A DNA stretch of 64,000 bases, taken from an uncultured Lysobacter sp. Lineage in GTDB: Bacteria > Pseudomonadota > Gammaproteobacteria > Xanthomonadales > Xanthomonadaceae. The notes under the pieces are model-generated. The model saw only the letters and a program-made list of their open reading frames with translations. It was not told where the DNA came from and ran no database searches. A program made the position numbers and the translations under genes. The stretch covers positions 1 to 64,000 of the forward strand of contig CAMLID010000005.1 of the NCBI GenBank assembly GCA_946480055.1, given 5' to 3'. This document shows, piece by piece, positions 1 to 9,585 of the stretch (its first letter is position 1; each line of letters starts with the position of its first letter).

Positions 1-181
1 GCGCCTTCTCCTCGAGTTCCTCGCGGATGATGTCGTTGCAGAGCTCGACGCATTCGTCGCAGATGAACACGCTCGGCCCCGCGATCAGCTTGCGGACCTC
101 GTGCTGGCTCTTGCCGCAGAACGAGCAATAGAGAATCTTGCTGCTATCGCCGGTGCTGCGTCCCTGTCGATCGTCGCTCAT
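1..181 (-). CDS. clpX: ATP-dependent Clp protease ATP-binding subunit ClpX, N-terminal part only
   Basis: Only the first 60 codons lie in the window; the gene continues past the left edge. The reading starts MSDDRQGRS and contains the ClpX zinc-binding domain, with two CxxC pairs (YCSFCGK and ICDECVELC) that hold one Zn ion and bind adaptors and substrates. In the family, the hexameric AAA+ unfoldase docks on ClpP and feeds it proteins in the cytosol. It lies just downstream of clpP on the same strand, the usual gamma-proteobacterial order tig-clpP-clpX. The AAA+ core is outside the window, so nothing can be said about the rest of the protein. Confidence 0.95.
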   Translation of the reverse strand, partial: MSDDRQGRSTGDSSKILYCSFCGKSQHEVRKLIAGPSVFICDECVELCNDIIREELEEKA

Positions 182-370
182 GCTTTTGCCCAAGTGATGC
201 GGTATGCACGGAACGTGCCGCGAAGGGCCGTGTCCGGATGTACGTGGTGCGCTGTCGGCCCGAGGATAACACAGCGCTCCGGCCCGTCTTCGGGCCGGCC
301 GCCGAGTCTGTTCGTCGCCGAAAACAGGTTCCGGATCAACGGCTTGCGCGCCGGTGTCGGAGCTTGGGGA

Positions 371-997
<627 letters not shown>

Positions 998-1166
998 CTC
1001 GACGGCACCTATGGCTGACGTTGAATGCTTTGCAGAGCCTTCGGTGGTACCGAAGGTTCCCGGTTAAGGCCAACTTGGGGCCTATCGGGTCTCTACGCAA
1101 GGGCGTCCCGCGGTTCGGGACGCCTGCCTGGCGCGCTCGCTTCCTGCGGGATCGTCGCCCCGACGG

Positions 1167-2465
1167 TTACTGGCGGATCGCTTCGCTGAACGACAACGGC
1201 TGCTCGGTGTGCTGGGCGCGCTCGGCGATCCAGTCGATCACCTGCTCTTCCATCACCCGGCCCTGCAGGCTGTTCATCAGCTGCGGGTCGTTGCGGTACA
1301 GCTCGATCACCTGCTGCGGCTCCTCGTAGGTCGAGGCGATCAGCTTCAGGGTCTCGTTGAGGCGGCGCGGGTCCAACATCAGCTGGTTGCGGCGCGCGAT
1401 CTCGCCGACCAGCAAGCCGACCAGCACGCGCTTGCGGGCGCTGTCCATGAAGGTCAGGTAGGCGTCGGCCGGGGCTTCGATGTTGCGGCCCTGGCGGCGC
1501 GCCTGCTCGACGGTCTGGCGGGCCATGTCGCGGGCCTCGCCTTCGACCAGCTTCGGCGGCATTTCGACGCTCTGGTAGGCGGCGATCAGCTGCTCGCCGA
1601 CCTCGCGACGCAGACGGGTCATCAGCGCGCCCTTGAGCTCGCGCTCCAGGTTGCTGCGGATGTCGGAGCGGAACTGCTCGACGTCGCCGCTCTTGATGCC
1701 GAAGCTCTTGATGAAGGCGGCATCGACGTCCGGCAGCACCGGCTCGGACACCTGGGTGGCCTTGAGGTGCACTTCGACAGTGCGGCCGGCGAACTGCGGC
1801 ACGCGCCAATCGGTGGGGAAGTCGATCGCGGCGATCTTCTCGTCGCCGGCCTTGAGGCCGACCAGCGCGTCCTCGATGGCGCCGAACATCGCGCCCGAGC
1901 CGATCACGGTCGCGCCGCGCTCGACGCCTTCGGCGGGAATGCGCTCGTCGCCGACCTGCGACCAGGTCTCGATCTCGACCGCGTCGCCGGTAGCGGCCGC
2001 GCGCTCGATCGGGTTCCAGGTGCGGCGCTGCAGGCGCAGATTCTCGATCATCGCCTCGATGTCGGCGTCGCCGACCTCCGAGGTGTGGCGCACGACATTG
2101 AGCTTGGCGACGTCGATGTCGCCGAAGTCCGGCACCACTTCGAAGGTGGCGACATAGGCCAGCTCACCGCCCTCTGCGGCCGCCGGCTCGATCATCGGGC
2201 TGCCCGCGATCTGCAGCGACTCCTGGCGCACGGCATTGCTGAAGCCTTCGCGCAGCAGGCCGTCGAGCACTTCGGCGCGGACCTGCTCGCCGAAACGCTG
2301 CTCGATCACTTTGGCCGGCACCTTGCCGGGACGAAAACCCTTGATCTTGGCGCCGCGCGCGATTTCGCGCAGGCGACCGCCGACCTGGCTCTCGAGGCGA
2401 TCCGCCGGGAGACTGAAGGTCAGACGGCGTTCCAGATTACCCAGCGATTCGACCGAAACTTGCAT
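1167..2465 (-). CDS. tig: Trigger factor, ribosome-associated peptidyl-prolyl isomerase chaperone
   Basis: A 432-residue protein. The N-terminal ribosome-binding domain carries the signature segment GFRPGKVP near residue 45, followed by an FKBP-type PPIase domain (about 150-245) and a long helical C-terminal chaperone domain. The start is the ATG of [10 protein letters not shown], which matches the family N-terminus; a frame open 12 codons further upstream lacks family similarity. In the family the protein docks near the ribosome exit tunnel and shields nascent chains. It is the first gene of the tig-clpP-clpX cluster. A GC-rich stem-loop (about 1102-1124) follows the stop but lacks a T-run. 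Confidence 0.96.
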   Translation of the reverse strand: MQVSVESLGNLERRLTFSLPADRLESQVGGRLREIARGAKIKGFRPGKVPAKVIEQRFGEQVRAEVLDGLLREGFSNAVRQESLQIAGSPMIEPAAAEGGELAYVATFEVVPDFGDIDVAKLNVVRHTSEVGDADIEAMIENLRLQRRTWNPIERAAATGDAVEIETWSQVGDERIPAEGVERGATVIGSGAMFGAIEDALVGLKAGDEKIAAIDFPTDWRVPQFAGRTVEVHLKATQVSEPVLPDVDAAFIKSFGIKSGDVEQFRSDIRSNLERELKGALMTRLRREVGEQLIAAYQSVEMPPKLVEGEARDMARQTVEQARRQGRNIEAPADAYLTFMDSARKRVLVGLLVGEIARRNQLMLDPRRLNETLKLIASTYEEPQQVIELYRNDPQLMNSLQGRVMEEQVIDWIAERAQHTEQPLSFSEAIRQ

Positions 2466-2645
2466 ATCCACTCCTGCTACCGCGACGGCCCGTCGCGGCA
2501 CGATGTTGAAGACCTGTCCGACCGCCGGCCGGGCCAGCGCCCTCCAGCGGAACTTACTAGTTTCGCCGATTACGGGCCGCGCTGCCAGCCGGGGCGGGCC
2601 GGCGTCTCGAATTCCGGGTTCAGGCGCGACCGCCCCGCTCCGGGC

Positions 2646-3290
2646 TCAGCGCAGGATCCGGCGGAAGGTCAGGTTCAGCCTCGGGCCGCAGGGCCGGGAC
2701 AGCTTGGCGATGCCGTGCAGCCAGTGGCGCTGGGTGTCGCCGCGCATCAGCAGCAGGCAGCCCGAATCCAGCGGAATCCGGACTGGCGGCGCCTGCTCCG
2801 GCGCGCCTGCGCTCGGGCCGGCGCCGCGCGGCCGCTTGCGCTTCATCACGAACACCCGCCGCTCGCCCAGGCTGAGCGAGGCGATGGTCGGGCGCGGCCC
2901 AAGTTCGGGCTCGTCGTCGCTGTGGAAGCCCATGCCGTCGCGGTGGTCGCGGTAGTAATTGAGCAGGACGCTGTTGAAAACCGCGCCGCTGGCCCGCTCC
3001 ACCCGCCCCTTCAGGTCGGCCAGCAGCGGCGTCCATGGGCGCGGCTGCAGTTGCAGGCCGGAGTAGGTGTAGGCGGCATCGGCATCGCCGTACCAGGCGC
3101 TCAGGCGCGGCTGCGCGACCTCGCGCCCGAACACCACGATCCTGTCGGCGCGCCAGGGCACCTGCTCGATCAGCTCGGCGAGGATCTCGGCGTCGGGTCG
3201 GCCCAGGTCCAGATGCGCCAGCCGCGAAACATCGGCGCCGTCCATCGCCAGGGTTTCGAAGGTGTCGGACGGGGCGAACAGGTCCTGCAT
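2646..3290 (-). CDS. AlkB-family 2-oxoglutarate/Fe(II) dioxygenase (nucleic acid repair type)
   Basis: A 214-residue protein of the AlkB family, closer in layout to ALKBH2/3-like bacterial proteins than to E. coli AlkB. The Fe(II) ligands appear as His123 and Asp125 (HSD motif) and His192 in WLHGI. The 2-oxoglutarate-binding arginines are Arg204 and Arg210 in RLNLTFR. The NYYRDHRDGMGFH segment leading to the first ligand is typical. The family oxidatively removes alkyl groups (1-methyladenine, 3-methylcytosine) from DNA or RNA in the cytosol. It stands alone downstream of tRNA-Leu. No Ada-box gene is adjacent, so regulation is not evident. Confidence 0.88.
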   Translation of the reverse strand: MQDLFAPSDTFETLAMDGADVSRLAHLDLGRPDAEILAELIEQVPWRADRIVVFGREVAQPRLSAWYGDADAAYTYSGLQLQPRPWTPLLADLKGRVERASGAVFNSVLLNYYRDHRDGMGFHSDDEPELGPRPTIASLSLGERRVFVMKRKRPRGAGPSAGAPEQAPPVRIPLDSGCLLLMRGDTQRHWLHGIAKLSRPCGPRLNLTFRRILR

Positions 3291-3324
3291 GCGCGGTGGC
3301 GCTCCTCGAAGCCGGCGCCGGGGC

Positions 3325-3410
3325 TGGTGCGAAAGGCGGGACTCGAACCCGCACGGGGGTTACCCGCTGGAACCTAAATCCAGTGCGTCTACCAATTCCG
3401 CCACTTTCGC
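3325..3410 (-). tRNA. tRNA-Leu (anticodon UAG)
   Basis: Reading leftward, the sequence folds into a class II tRNA with acceptor GCGAAAG/CTTTCGC, an anticodon loop TTTAGGT (anticodon TAG), a long variable arm and a T-arm with GGTTCGAGTCC. Discriminator A is followed by an encoded CCA (3325-3327). At 86 nt including CCA it has the length expected for leucine. Confidence 0.96.
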
Positions 3411-3517
3411 GTTCGCGCCGCCCCGCAACGCGGGCCGGGCATTCTAGGCGCGCGAAGCGGGTGGGCGCAAAGGCTGCGGTGCGCGCCGCGTCCGACGGCC
3501 TGGCGCATGGCCGGCCT

Positions 3518-3832
3518 CTAGCCGGAGGCCTGAATGGCGGCGCCGGCACCGGGCGAGAGGCCGTAGACCTCCTCGATCGCCGCGACCTTGCCGTCCTTGA
3601 TCGTGATCAGCGTGGTCTTGCCGTCGCGGTAGTACTCGAAGCGCTCGCCGATCTCGGCGCCGCGCTTGTTCTCGAGCTTCTTGATCCGGCTTGGCGCACC
3701 AGCGACCTGGTAGACCTGCCCTACTCCATCGCCGATCACGATGACCCGGTTGCCGAAGGCGACCGAATCGCTGGCCCGTGCCGGCCCGGCGAACGCCAGT
3801 CCCAGCACGGCAATCATCAGCAAAGTACGCAT
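3518..3832 (-). CDS. Small exported protein, DUF2845-like
   Basis: A 104-residue protein with a Sec signal peptide (MRTLLMIAVLGLAFAGPARA, likely cut after ARA). The mature part is short: a glycine-rich VIVIGDGVGQVYQVAGAPSR turn, then a strand-rich half with FEYYRDGKTTLITIKDGKV. The pattern (start of a cycle, G-D-x-x-x-x-V, G-x-P, then a beta hairpin) resembles DUF2845/SmpA-type periplasmic modules, which is an inference from pattern. The start is chosen at an ATG preceded by TAGGAGAG. Function unknown. It stands alone between tRNA-Leu and a divergent secreted protein; the 294-nt gap upstream must hold both promoters. Confidence 0.7.
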   Translation of the reverse strand: MRTLLMIAVLGLAFAGPARASDSVAFGNRVIVIGDGVGQVYQVAGAPSRIKKLENKRGAEIGERFEYYRDGKTTLITIKDGKVAAIEEVYGLSPGAGAAIQASG

Positions 3833-4126
3833 CTGCGCTCTCCTAAGTCCGTGGAAAGCCCGAGCGTAGGGTGCGGGTCGCGCCGAAGAATTAACCGATT
3901 CCGGCGATGCGGCGAGCCGGTGCCGCAAAGGGATCGGCCCGCAACCAATACTTGCGTGCACCAACGAGACTGTGCGGAATTTGGCGCCGGTCCGTGCGGA
4001 GTACGCATTGAGAGGGCAGTCGCAAAACGCCGTCATGGCCTGACGCAAGCTCGATCCGGGCCCAGCACAAGAAGCGCTGACCGGCCCTTCCTACTTTCGT
4101 ATCGGAACCACAAGGATCGTCACACC

Positions 4127-4843
4127 ATGCGAATCATCCTGCTCGTCCTGCTCGCGCTGTGCACTCCGTTCGCGCATGCCCAACAGGTCAACCTCGAAAA
4201 CCGCGGCACCTACATCTACGACTTCTACAACGGCGCCGCACGCATCCGCAATTTGACGGTGACGGGCTGGACCCAACTGCCCAACCATCCCTACGACCCG
4301 ATGTCGTTCGCCTATGGCGTGCAGAGCGCTCCGATGCCCGCCGGAGTCACCACCCACGCCATGAGCTTCTGGTTCTACTCCGACGGGTACTTCGGCAACA
4401 ATCCGGGCGACAGCGACCACGCCGCCATCATGCTCAAAGGCACCTGGAGCGCCGACAATCCCGCCACTCCGGCTTCCGAAGCGTTCGTACAGGGTCGCGG
4501 TGCGATCCTCGGCTCGCTGAATCCGGATCCGAACGTGAAGCACCACGGCAGCTCCGCGGTCGAGTTTTGGGGCGGAACGCAAAGCCACGTCCCGCTGGTG
4601 ACCGTGCAACAGGGGCTGCGCGACTACACCTGGTACAAGGTCACCGTGCACACGAATGCATGGGGCGTGGGCTACGACGTTCGCGACCAAAGCAACAACA
4701 TCGTCCACTCCTACTCGATCGCGGACACCTGGTTCCCGAATATTCCCAACAATCTCGGCGGCTGGTTCATCGTCGCCACCAACACCTCCAACACCAGCAA
4801 CTGGAGCCTCACGTTCTCCGACGTGCAGATCTGGTGGTTCTGA
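4127..4843 (+). CDS. Secreted protein of unknown function, base composition unlike neighbours
   Basis: A 238-residue protein with a clear signal peptide (MRIILLVLLALCTPFAHA, cleavage before QQ). The mature protein is rich in Asn, Tyr, Trp, Ser and Thr and almost free of Lys clusters. It ends on an aromatic strand (SDVQIWWF), as in beta-sandwich extracellular proteins. I do not recognise a family. ATG at 4127 has AAGGAT upstream at workable spacing. The gene is visibly less GC-rich at third positions than its neighbours and is flanked by unrelated genes, which suggests it may have been acquired; this is inference. A carbohydrate- or surface-binding role would fit the composition but is not shown. 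Confidence 0.72.
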   Translation: MRIILLVLLALCTPFAHAQQVNLENRGTYIYDFYNGAARIRNLTVTGWTQLPNHPYDPMSFAYGVQSAPMPAGVTTHAMSFWFYSDGYFGNNPGDSDHAAIMLKGTWSADNPATPASEAFVQGRGAILGSLNPDPNVKHHGSSAVEFWGGTQSHVPLVTVQQGLRDYTWYKVTVHTNAWGVGYDVRDQSNNIVHSYSIADTWFPNIPNNLGGWFIVATNTSNTSNWSLTFSDVQIWWF

Positions 4844-4858
4844 GCGCAGACCGAGCTT

Positions 4859-5695
4859 TCAGCGGCTGCTGAACACCGCGATCCGGTAATTGCATGGCGA
4901 TGCGTCGCCGTCGAGCCAGGGCTCGGCGGCGACCACCGACGTGCATGGGCCGAGGGTGCAGACGCGGATCGTGCGCCCTTTCGCCTGCTGCGCCAGCGCG
5001 TCGAGCACCTGACGCAGGATCGCGCCGGTGAACGGCGTGTACAGGTAATAGACGCTGCCGGCGTTCAGATCGGCCTCGCGCGCATCCGCGCAGGCGAAGC
5101 TGGCACGGTCCAGGCCGAGCTCGGCGGCGCAGACGCGCGCACTGGCGACGTAGGCCGGTTCGATCTCGATGCCGTGGGCGCGCGCGCCGGTGCAAGCGGC
5201 GACCAGCAGCGGCACGTGGCCAAGGCCGGCGCCGAGGTCGATCAGCACGTCGTCGGCATTCAGCGACAGCCGCCGCAGCAGATCGAAGGCGTGCCGCGCC
5301 GGCGTCGGCTGGTAGAACACCATCTCCTCGCCGAGCGCACCCACCTCCTCGCTGGGTGCCGGCAGGCGCAGTACGCCGCTGACCAGTTCGTCGAGGTGAT
5401 CGTAATGCTCGCCCGTGGCCGCTTCGCAGGTTTGCCTGGCCCACTGCAACAGTCGCGTACCGCCGTGGCGGATGTCCTCGCGCAAGTCGTCGTAGAAGGC
5501 TCTATCCAGGGTTTCGAGCCTGTCCCGCAGCGTTCGCGCACGCGTCTGGTCGGTCGCGCCGTCCCCATCGTGGGCGGAGAAGTCCATCGCGCGCTCCAGG
5601 CGATCCAACGCCTGCGAGCGCTCACGCAGTCGCAGCGGCTCGAACAGCGCCAAGTCCGCTTCCAGCGTGTCGAGCAAGCCCTTCAGTGCGGTCAT
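4859..5695 (-). CDS. SAM-dependent methyltransferase, class I fold
   Basis: A 278-residue protein. Residues 1-130 are helical (substrate-binding or dimerisation part). A Rossmann methyltransferase core begins with motif I DLGAGLGHVPLL near residue 153, then GIEIEPAY (motif II) and a CADARE segment (motif III). The Dot1/methyltransferase-like fold fits, but the substrate cannot be told. It converges with the secreted protein at 4127-4843, with 15 nt between their ends, and no terminator is visible there. Not obviously in an operon. Confidence 0.78.
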   Translation of the reverse strand: MTALKGLLDTLEADLALFEPLRLRERSQALDRLERAMDFSAHDGDGATDQTRARTLRDRLETLDRAFYDDLREDIRHGGTRLLQWARQTCEAATGEHYDHLDELVSGVLRLPAPSEEVGALGEEMVFYQPTPARHAFDLLRRLSLNADDVLIDLGAGLGHVPLLVAACTGARAHGIEIEPAYVASARVCAAELGLDRASFACADAREADLNAGSVYYLYTPFTGAILRQVLDALAQQAKGRTIRVCTLGPCTSVVAAEPWLDGDASPCNYRIAVFSSR

Positions 5696-5857
5696 CGGAT
5701 CGGTCGGCGTGGCGTCGGGAAACCGCCGAATGGTAGCCGGTGCCGGATTGTCCGGATCGGCGAGCCGTCAGGGCCCGCGCCTTGGACCGATCGACGGAGG
5801 ATCGCGACCGCTCACGACGATGCCCCGGAAATCGGCCTCACCGCGCCGGTTTCGGGC

Positions 5858-6043
5858 TCAACGCCCCCGATCGCGCCGCAGCCAGGCACGCACCGACAAC
5901 GCGATCAGCGCGGCAAAGACCAGCCAGGAAACCGCGTCGAACACACCGTCGCCGACCAAAGCACTGATCAGGCCGACCAGGCTCGCGAGCGCGATCCAGG
6001 CCGGAACGACGAAGGGACTGCGCGGTGCGCTGACGCGGCTCAC
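5858..6043 (-). CDS. Small two-helix membrane protein in the iron-uptake operon
   Basis: A 61-residue protein starting at GTG (6043), whose start codon overlaps the TGA stop of the upstream PepSY gene (GTGA overlap, 6040-6043). This is the reason for choosing this start inside a longer open frame. Two hydrophobic helices (about residues 12-30 and 35-52) are followed by the basic tail RAWLRRDRGR, so both ends probably face the cytoplasm. Function unknown. The coupling to the PepSY protein and the TonB receptor suggests a helper in siderophore uptake or reduction at the inner membrane. Confidence 0.62.
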   Translation of the reverse strand: MSRVSAPRSPFVVPAWIALASLVGLISALVGDGVFDAVSWLVFAALIALSVRAWLRRDRGR

Positions 6044-7197
6044 GCGCGGCTCCCCGCGCGGCCGTTCTCGTCCAAGCCGGCGCGCTCGATTTCGGACACG
6101 CGCGCTTCCGTGCTGCCGCGCTTGAACCACAGGTACAGGCCGGAGACCAGCACCGCGATGGTGAGCAGATCGAGCAGGGCCCACAGAATCTTCAGCGGCA
6201 GGCTGCCGTAGTCGCCGAAATGCAAAGGTTGCGACAGCAGCAGCACGGTCATGTAGCTAGGCAGTTGCGGCTGCGCCGTGAGCGCGCCGGTCTCGGCGTC
6301 GATCAACACGGGCCGGTACAGGCGCTCGGTCAGTGGCGTGGCGCCGTGCATGAATACACCGTAGTGGTGATCGCCGCTGTAGCCGGTGCCCGGAAAGCTC
6401 ACGAAAGCCGGCGTCATACCGGGCTCGGCCGCGCGCGCGACGGCCACCGCGGCCTCCAGCGAGGCCAGCTGCTGCGGGCGCGGGCGCCCCTCGTAGGCGG
6501 CGGCGAACTCGCCCAGCTGTTCGGTCTGCCACGCCGACTCCAAGGGCTGGGCCAACGTGTTGATCGCGCCGGTGATGCCCACCACCAGCGCCCAGCCCAG
6601 GGTCACCACGCCCAGCACGTTGTGCAGGTCGAGCCAGGCCAGGCGGCGGCTGCGCCCGGTACGCAGCGTGCCGAACGGCAGCTTGCGCATGAACGGTCCG
6701 TACAGCACCAGCCCCGACACGATCGCGACCGCGAACAGCAGCGCCATCGCGCCGAGGAACAGCATGCCCGGCAGGCCGACGAACACGTCGGTGTGCAGGC
6801 GGTACAGGAAGTACATCACGCCTTCGTTGAACTGCGCCGCCGGCAGCAGCTCGCCGGTGTACTGATGCAGCACCGCCGTGTGCATCTCCGGCGGCGGCGT
6901 GTCGGGCCGAGCGCCGGTGTTCACGTACACGCTGGGGGAATGGTCGTCCCAGCCGAAGAACAGCGGCACGTCGCCCGGATAGCGGGCGAGCGCCTTGGCG
7001 ACCAGCGCGTCGATGTTCGCCGGTTGCGCACCAGCCGCCGCCGGCGCGACCTCGGGATCGGCACCGGTGAGGTGGCTGATCTCCTCCCAGAACACCAGCG
7101 GCAATCCGGTGATGCACAGCATCAACAAGAACAGCGTGCACACCAGACTGGTCCACTTGTGGACCAGGAACCAAGCCTTGAGGGTGCTGCGCTGCAT
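6040..7197 (-). CDS. PepSY-associated transmembrane protein of a siderophore-uptake operon
   Basis: A 385-residue inner membrane protein with the PepSY-TM layout. The first helix carries the family HKW motif (FLVHKWTSLV, His13), a large periplasmic PepSY region follows with GWDDHSPSVYV, a pair of helices lies near residues 145-210, and a C-terminal helix sits near 340-365. Conserved histidines in or near the helices suggest haem or metal handling; relatives are proposed ferrisiderophore reductases. It lies 6 nt downstream of the TonB receptor and overlaps the next small gene by 4 nt, so the three genes form one operon, probably under the Fur-box-like site upstream. Confidence 0.85.
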   Translation of the reverse strand: MQRSTLKAWFLVHKWTSLVCTLFLLMLCITGLPLVFWEEISHLTGADPEVAPAAAGAQPANIDALVAKALARYPGDVPLFFGWDDHSPSVYVNTGARPDTPPPEMHTAVLHQYTGELLPAAQFNEGVMYFLYRLHTDVFVGLPGMLFLGAMALLFAVAIVSGLVLYGPFMRKLPFGTLRTGRSRRLAWLDLHNVLGVVTLGWALVVGITGAINTLAQPLESAWQTEQLGEFAAAYEGRPRPQQLASLEAAVAVARAAEPGMTPAFVSFPGTGYSGDHHYGVFMHGATPLTERLYRPVLIDAETGALTAQPQLPSYMTVLLLSQPLHFGDYGSLPLKILWALLDLLTIAVLVSGLYLWFKRGSTEARVSEIERAGLDENGRAGSRA

Positions 7198-7203
7198 GAG
7201 GCC

Positions 7204-9300
7204 TCAGAAACGGTAGGTGACGGTGCCGACGACGGTGCGCGGATTGCCGCTGAAGCAGTCGCCGAAGTTGCGGCAAGGCGCGAAATACGCCTTGTCGAAC
7301 AGGTTGGTCACGTTGAGCGCGAAGGTCCATTCCGGCAGCTGCAGCTCGAGCAGCGCGTCGGCCAGCGTGTAGCTGGGCGTCCGCACAGTGCTGGTCGCGC
7401 CGGTGGACACGGTCGAACCCACGTAGCGGCCGCCCAGGCCGGCGCGCAGCAGCATGTCGTCGCCGACCTGGAAGCCCTTGGCCAGCCACACCGACGCCAG
7501 ATCCTGCGGGGTGTCGTTGAGGCGCTGCCCGACCTCGGGCGCGAAGTTGCTCTTGGTGACCTCGGCCTCGTTGCGGCTGTAGCTGGCGGTGACGGTCAGA
7601 TCGTTGTCGAAGACATACGCAGCTTCCAGCTCGAAGCCCTTGGACTCGATCTCGCCGGTCTGGACCACGTTGAGCACGTTGTCCGGGTCGTTGGTCTGGC
7701 GGTTGGTCTCGGTGATGCGATAGATCGCCGCGGTGAACATCGCGTTGCGCGTGGGCTGCCACTTCACGCCGGTCTCGACCTGGTGGCCGCGCATCGGGTC
7801 GAAGGAGTTGCCGTACAGGTCCTGACCGGTCACCGGCAGGAACGACTCGGAATAGCTGACGTACGGCGAGATCGTGTCGGTGACATCGCCGATCAGGCCG
7901 ACGCGGTAGGTGGTGGCGTTGTCGGTCTGGTCCGGCAGGCCCTGGGTCTGCGAGCGCGAGTGGTCGCGGCGCGCGCCCAGCACCAGCGACACCCGGTCGG
8001 CGTAGCGGATCTGATCCTGCAGGTACAGGCCGGTCTGGGTGGTGCGCTGGTTCGGCAGGCGGGTGTACTCGGGCACCGTGACGCCGGTCGAAACCGGGTT
8101 GTAGATGTCGATGGGCGTGGTCGTGCCGGAGAACGTCGACGACTCCTCGCGGAAATCGGTGTAGTCCACGCCGGCCAGCAGCAGGTGCCGGAAGGCGCCG
8201 GTGGCGAAGTCGAACTGCAGCGAGTTGTCGCTGGTCAGGATGCGGTTGTCGGGCTTGACGCCGTAGGTGAGGCGGTTGAGCACGCGATCGTCGGCGTCGA
8301 TGAAGGGATCTTCCGGATTGCTGTAGGTGTCCGGGAAGATCTCGCGGAAGTCGGTCTTCGAGTCGATGTAGCGCAGGTTCGAGCGCCAGGTCACCACGTC
8401 GTTGAAGGCGTGGTCGAACAGCACCGTCGCGCTGACCGAGCGCGTGTCGAGCTTGTCGAAGTCCTCGTCGCCCAGGAAGGTGGACGGGTCGAGCTTGCGG
8501 CCCGCAGGCGCCTTCAGGGTCGCCGCCACAGGCAGGAACTGCTGGCTCGAGGCCGTGCGGTCGCGCTGGTAGCTCGCCATCACGGTGAGGTTGCTGCGCT
8601 CGCCGCGCCAGCTCAGCGAGGGCGCGATGTAGATGCGGTCGTCGTCGATCCGGTCGGTCTGCATGCCCGAATCGCGGACCACGCCGACCAGGCGGCCGGC
8701 CAGGTTGCCGGACTCGCCCAGGGCGCCGGTGATGTCGCCCTGCAACTGGTAGCGGTCGAAGTTGCCGACCTGCAGGCCGACCTCGCCCGCATCCTCGAAA
8801 CGCGGGCGCTTGCTCATCGCATTGATGATGCCGCCGGTGGCGCCGGCGCCGTACAGCACCGACGACGGGCCGCGCAGCACTTCCACGCGCTCCAATCCGT
8901 AGACTTCCGGGCGAGCCATCGGGCTGAAGCCGTAGAGCTTGCGCATGCCGTCGACGTACTGGACCGGGTCCAGGCCGCGGATCGTGCTGGCGTCGGCGCG
9001 CGTGTCCAGGCCCCAGGCATCGGCGGCGACGCCGGCGCTGTAGCGCAGCGTTTCCTGCAGATTGCGAGCGCCGCGGTCGGTGAACAAGGCCGAGGTGACC
9101 ACGCTGATGGCCTGCGGCGTTTCGGTCAGCGGGGTGTCGGTCTTGGTCGCCGTGGTCGCACGTTCCGCCACGACGGTGACGGCGTCCAGGGCGTGGGCTT
9201 CGTCGGCGGTCTGGGCCTGGGCGATGGCAGACGCCAGCGCGGTGGGAACCAACAGGGACAGCATCAGGACGGTGCGGCGGCGGAGCGTGAAACGGGACAT
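7204..9300 (-). CDS. TonB-dependent siderophore receptor
   Basis: A 698-residue outer membrane receptor. A signal peptide (about residues 1-29, ending AIAQAQ) is followed by a plug domain with DAVTVVAER, TPQAISVV and ERVEVLRGPSSVLYG-type motifs, then a 22-strand barrel ending in the aromatic terminus TVTYRF. The start is the ATG of MSRFTLRRR; the frame is open further upstream but crosses the regulatory region. It imports ferric siderophores using TonB energy. It leads an operon with the PepSY protein and a small membrane protein. A Fur-box-like sequence lies 56-70 nt upstream, so iron repression is likely. The ligand cannot be deduced. Confidence 0.93.
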   Translation of the reverse strand: MSRFTLRRRTVLMLSLLVPTALASAIAQAQTADEAHALDAVTVVAERATTATKTDTPLTETPQAISVVTSALFTDRGARNLQETLRYSAGVAADAWGLDTRADASTIRGLDPVQYVDGMRKLYGFSPMARPEVYGLERVEVLRGPSSVLYGAGATGGIINAMSKRPRFEDAGEVGLQVGNFDRYQLQGDITGALGESGNLAGRLVGVVRDSGMQTDRIDDDRIYIAPSLSWRGERSNLTVMASYQRDRTASSQQFLPVAATLKAPAGRKLDPSTFLGDEDFDKLDTRSVSATVLFDHAFNDVVTWRSNLRYIDSKTDFREIFPDTYSNPEDPFIDADDRVLNRLTYGVKPDNRILTSDNSLQFDFATGAFRHLLLAGVDYTDFREESSTFSGTTTPIDIYNPVSTGVTVPEYTRLPNQRTTQTGLYLQDQIRYADRVSLVLGARRDHSRSQTQGLPDQTDNATTYRVGLIGDVTDTISPYVSYSESFLPVTGQDLYGNSFDPMRGHQVETGVKWQPTRNAMFTAAIYRITETNRQTNDPDNVLNVVQTGEIESKGFELEAAYVFDNDLTVTASYSRNEAEVTKSNFAPEVGQRLNDTPQDLASVWLAKGFQVGDDMLLRAGLGGRYVGSTVSTGATSTVRTPSYTLADALLELQLPEWTFALNVTNLFDKAYFAPCRNFGDCFSGNPRTVVGTVTYRF

Positions 9301-9355
9301 CGGGCCCTTCCCTAAGCGAAATCGTCGCGGGATTATGGGAACCGGCCCCTCTAAA

Positions 9356-9370
9356 CGCAAATGATTCTCA
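9356..9370 (-). promoter_or_regulatory. Fur-box-like operator upstream of the TonB receptor
   Basis: On the minus strand the site reads TGAGAATCATTTGCG, matching the 7-1-7 consensus TGATAAT-N-ATTATCA at 10 of 14 positions, with a near-perfect left half. It lies 56 nt upstream of the receptor ATG, where a promoter is expected, in a locally AT-rich patch. It sits in the intergenic region shared with the divergent DUF3348 operon. Confidence 0.6.
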
Positions 9371-9585
9371 GCTGCGAAGCGGGCAACCGCCGCATCCGGC
9401 ACAACCATGGACGCCCGCTGCGACCGCGCGAGCGCGTCCTGAGACGGCATCGGCATGGCAGGCGTCGCATCCGCCCTCGCGTCCCGATCGCGGGGTCGGA
9501 GCAGACCCGGCCTGAATCCCGGGCCACCCGCGCGCCGAAAGTCGGCAGCACTCGGCATCCCCGCTGCCTGTAAACTGGTCGTTTT

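Noticed and set aside
1102..1124. GC-rich hairpin after tig as a terminator
   Set aside because: A perfect 9-bp stem exists, but no T-run follows on the minus strand, so it is not listed as an intrinsic terminator.
6220..9315. A 1031-codon open frame antisense to the TonB receptor and PepSY genes
   Set aside because: High GC with few stops opens all antisense frames here. The text is Gln/His/Arg/Ala-rich without domains and runs opposite to genes with clear family motifs.
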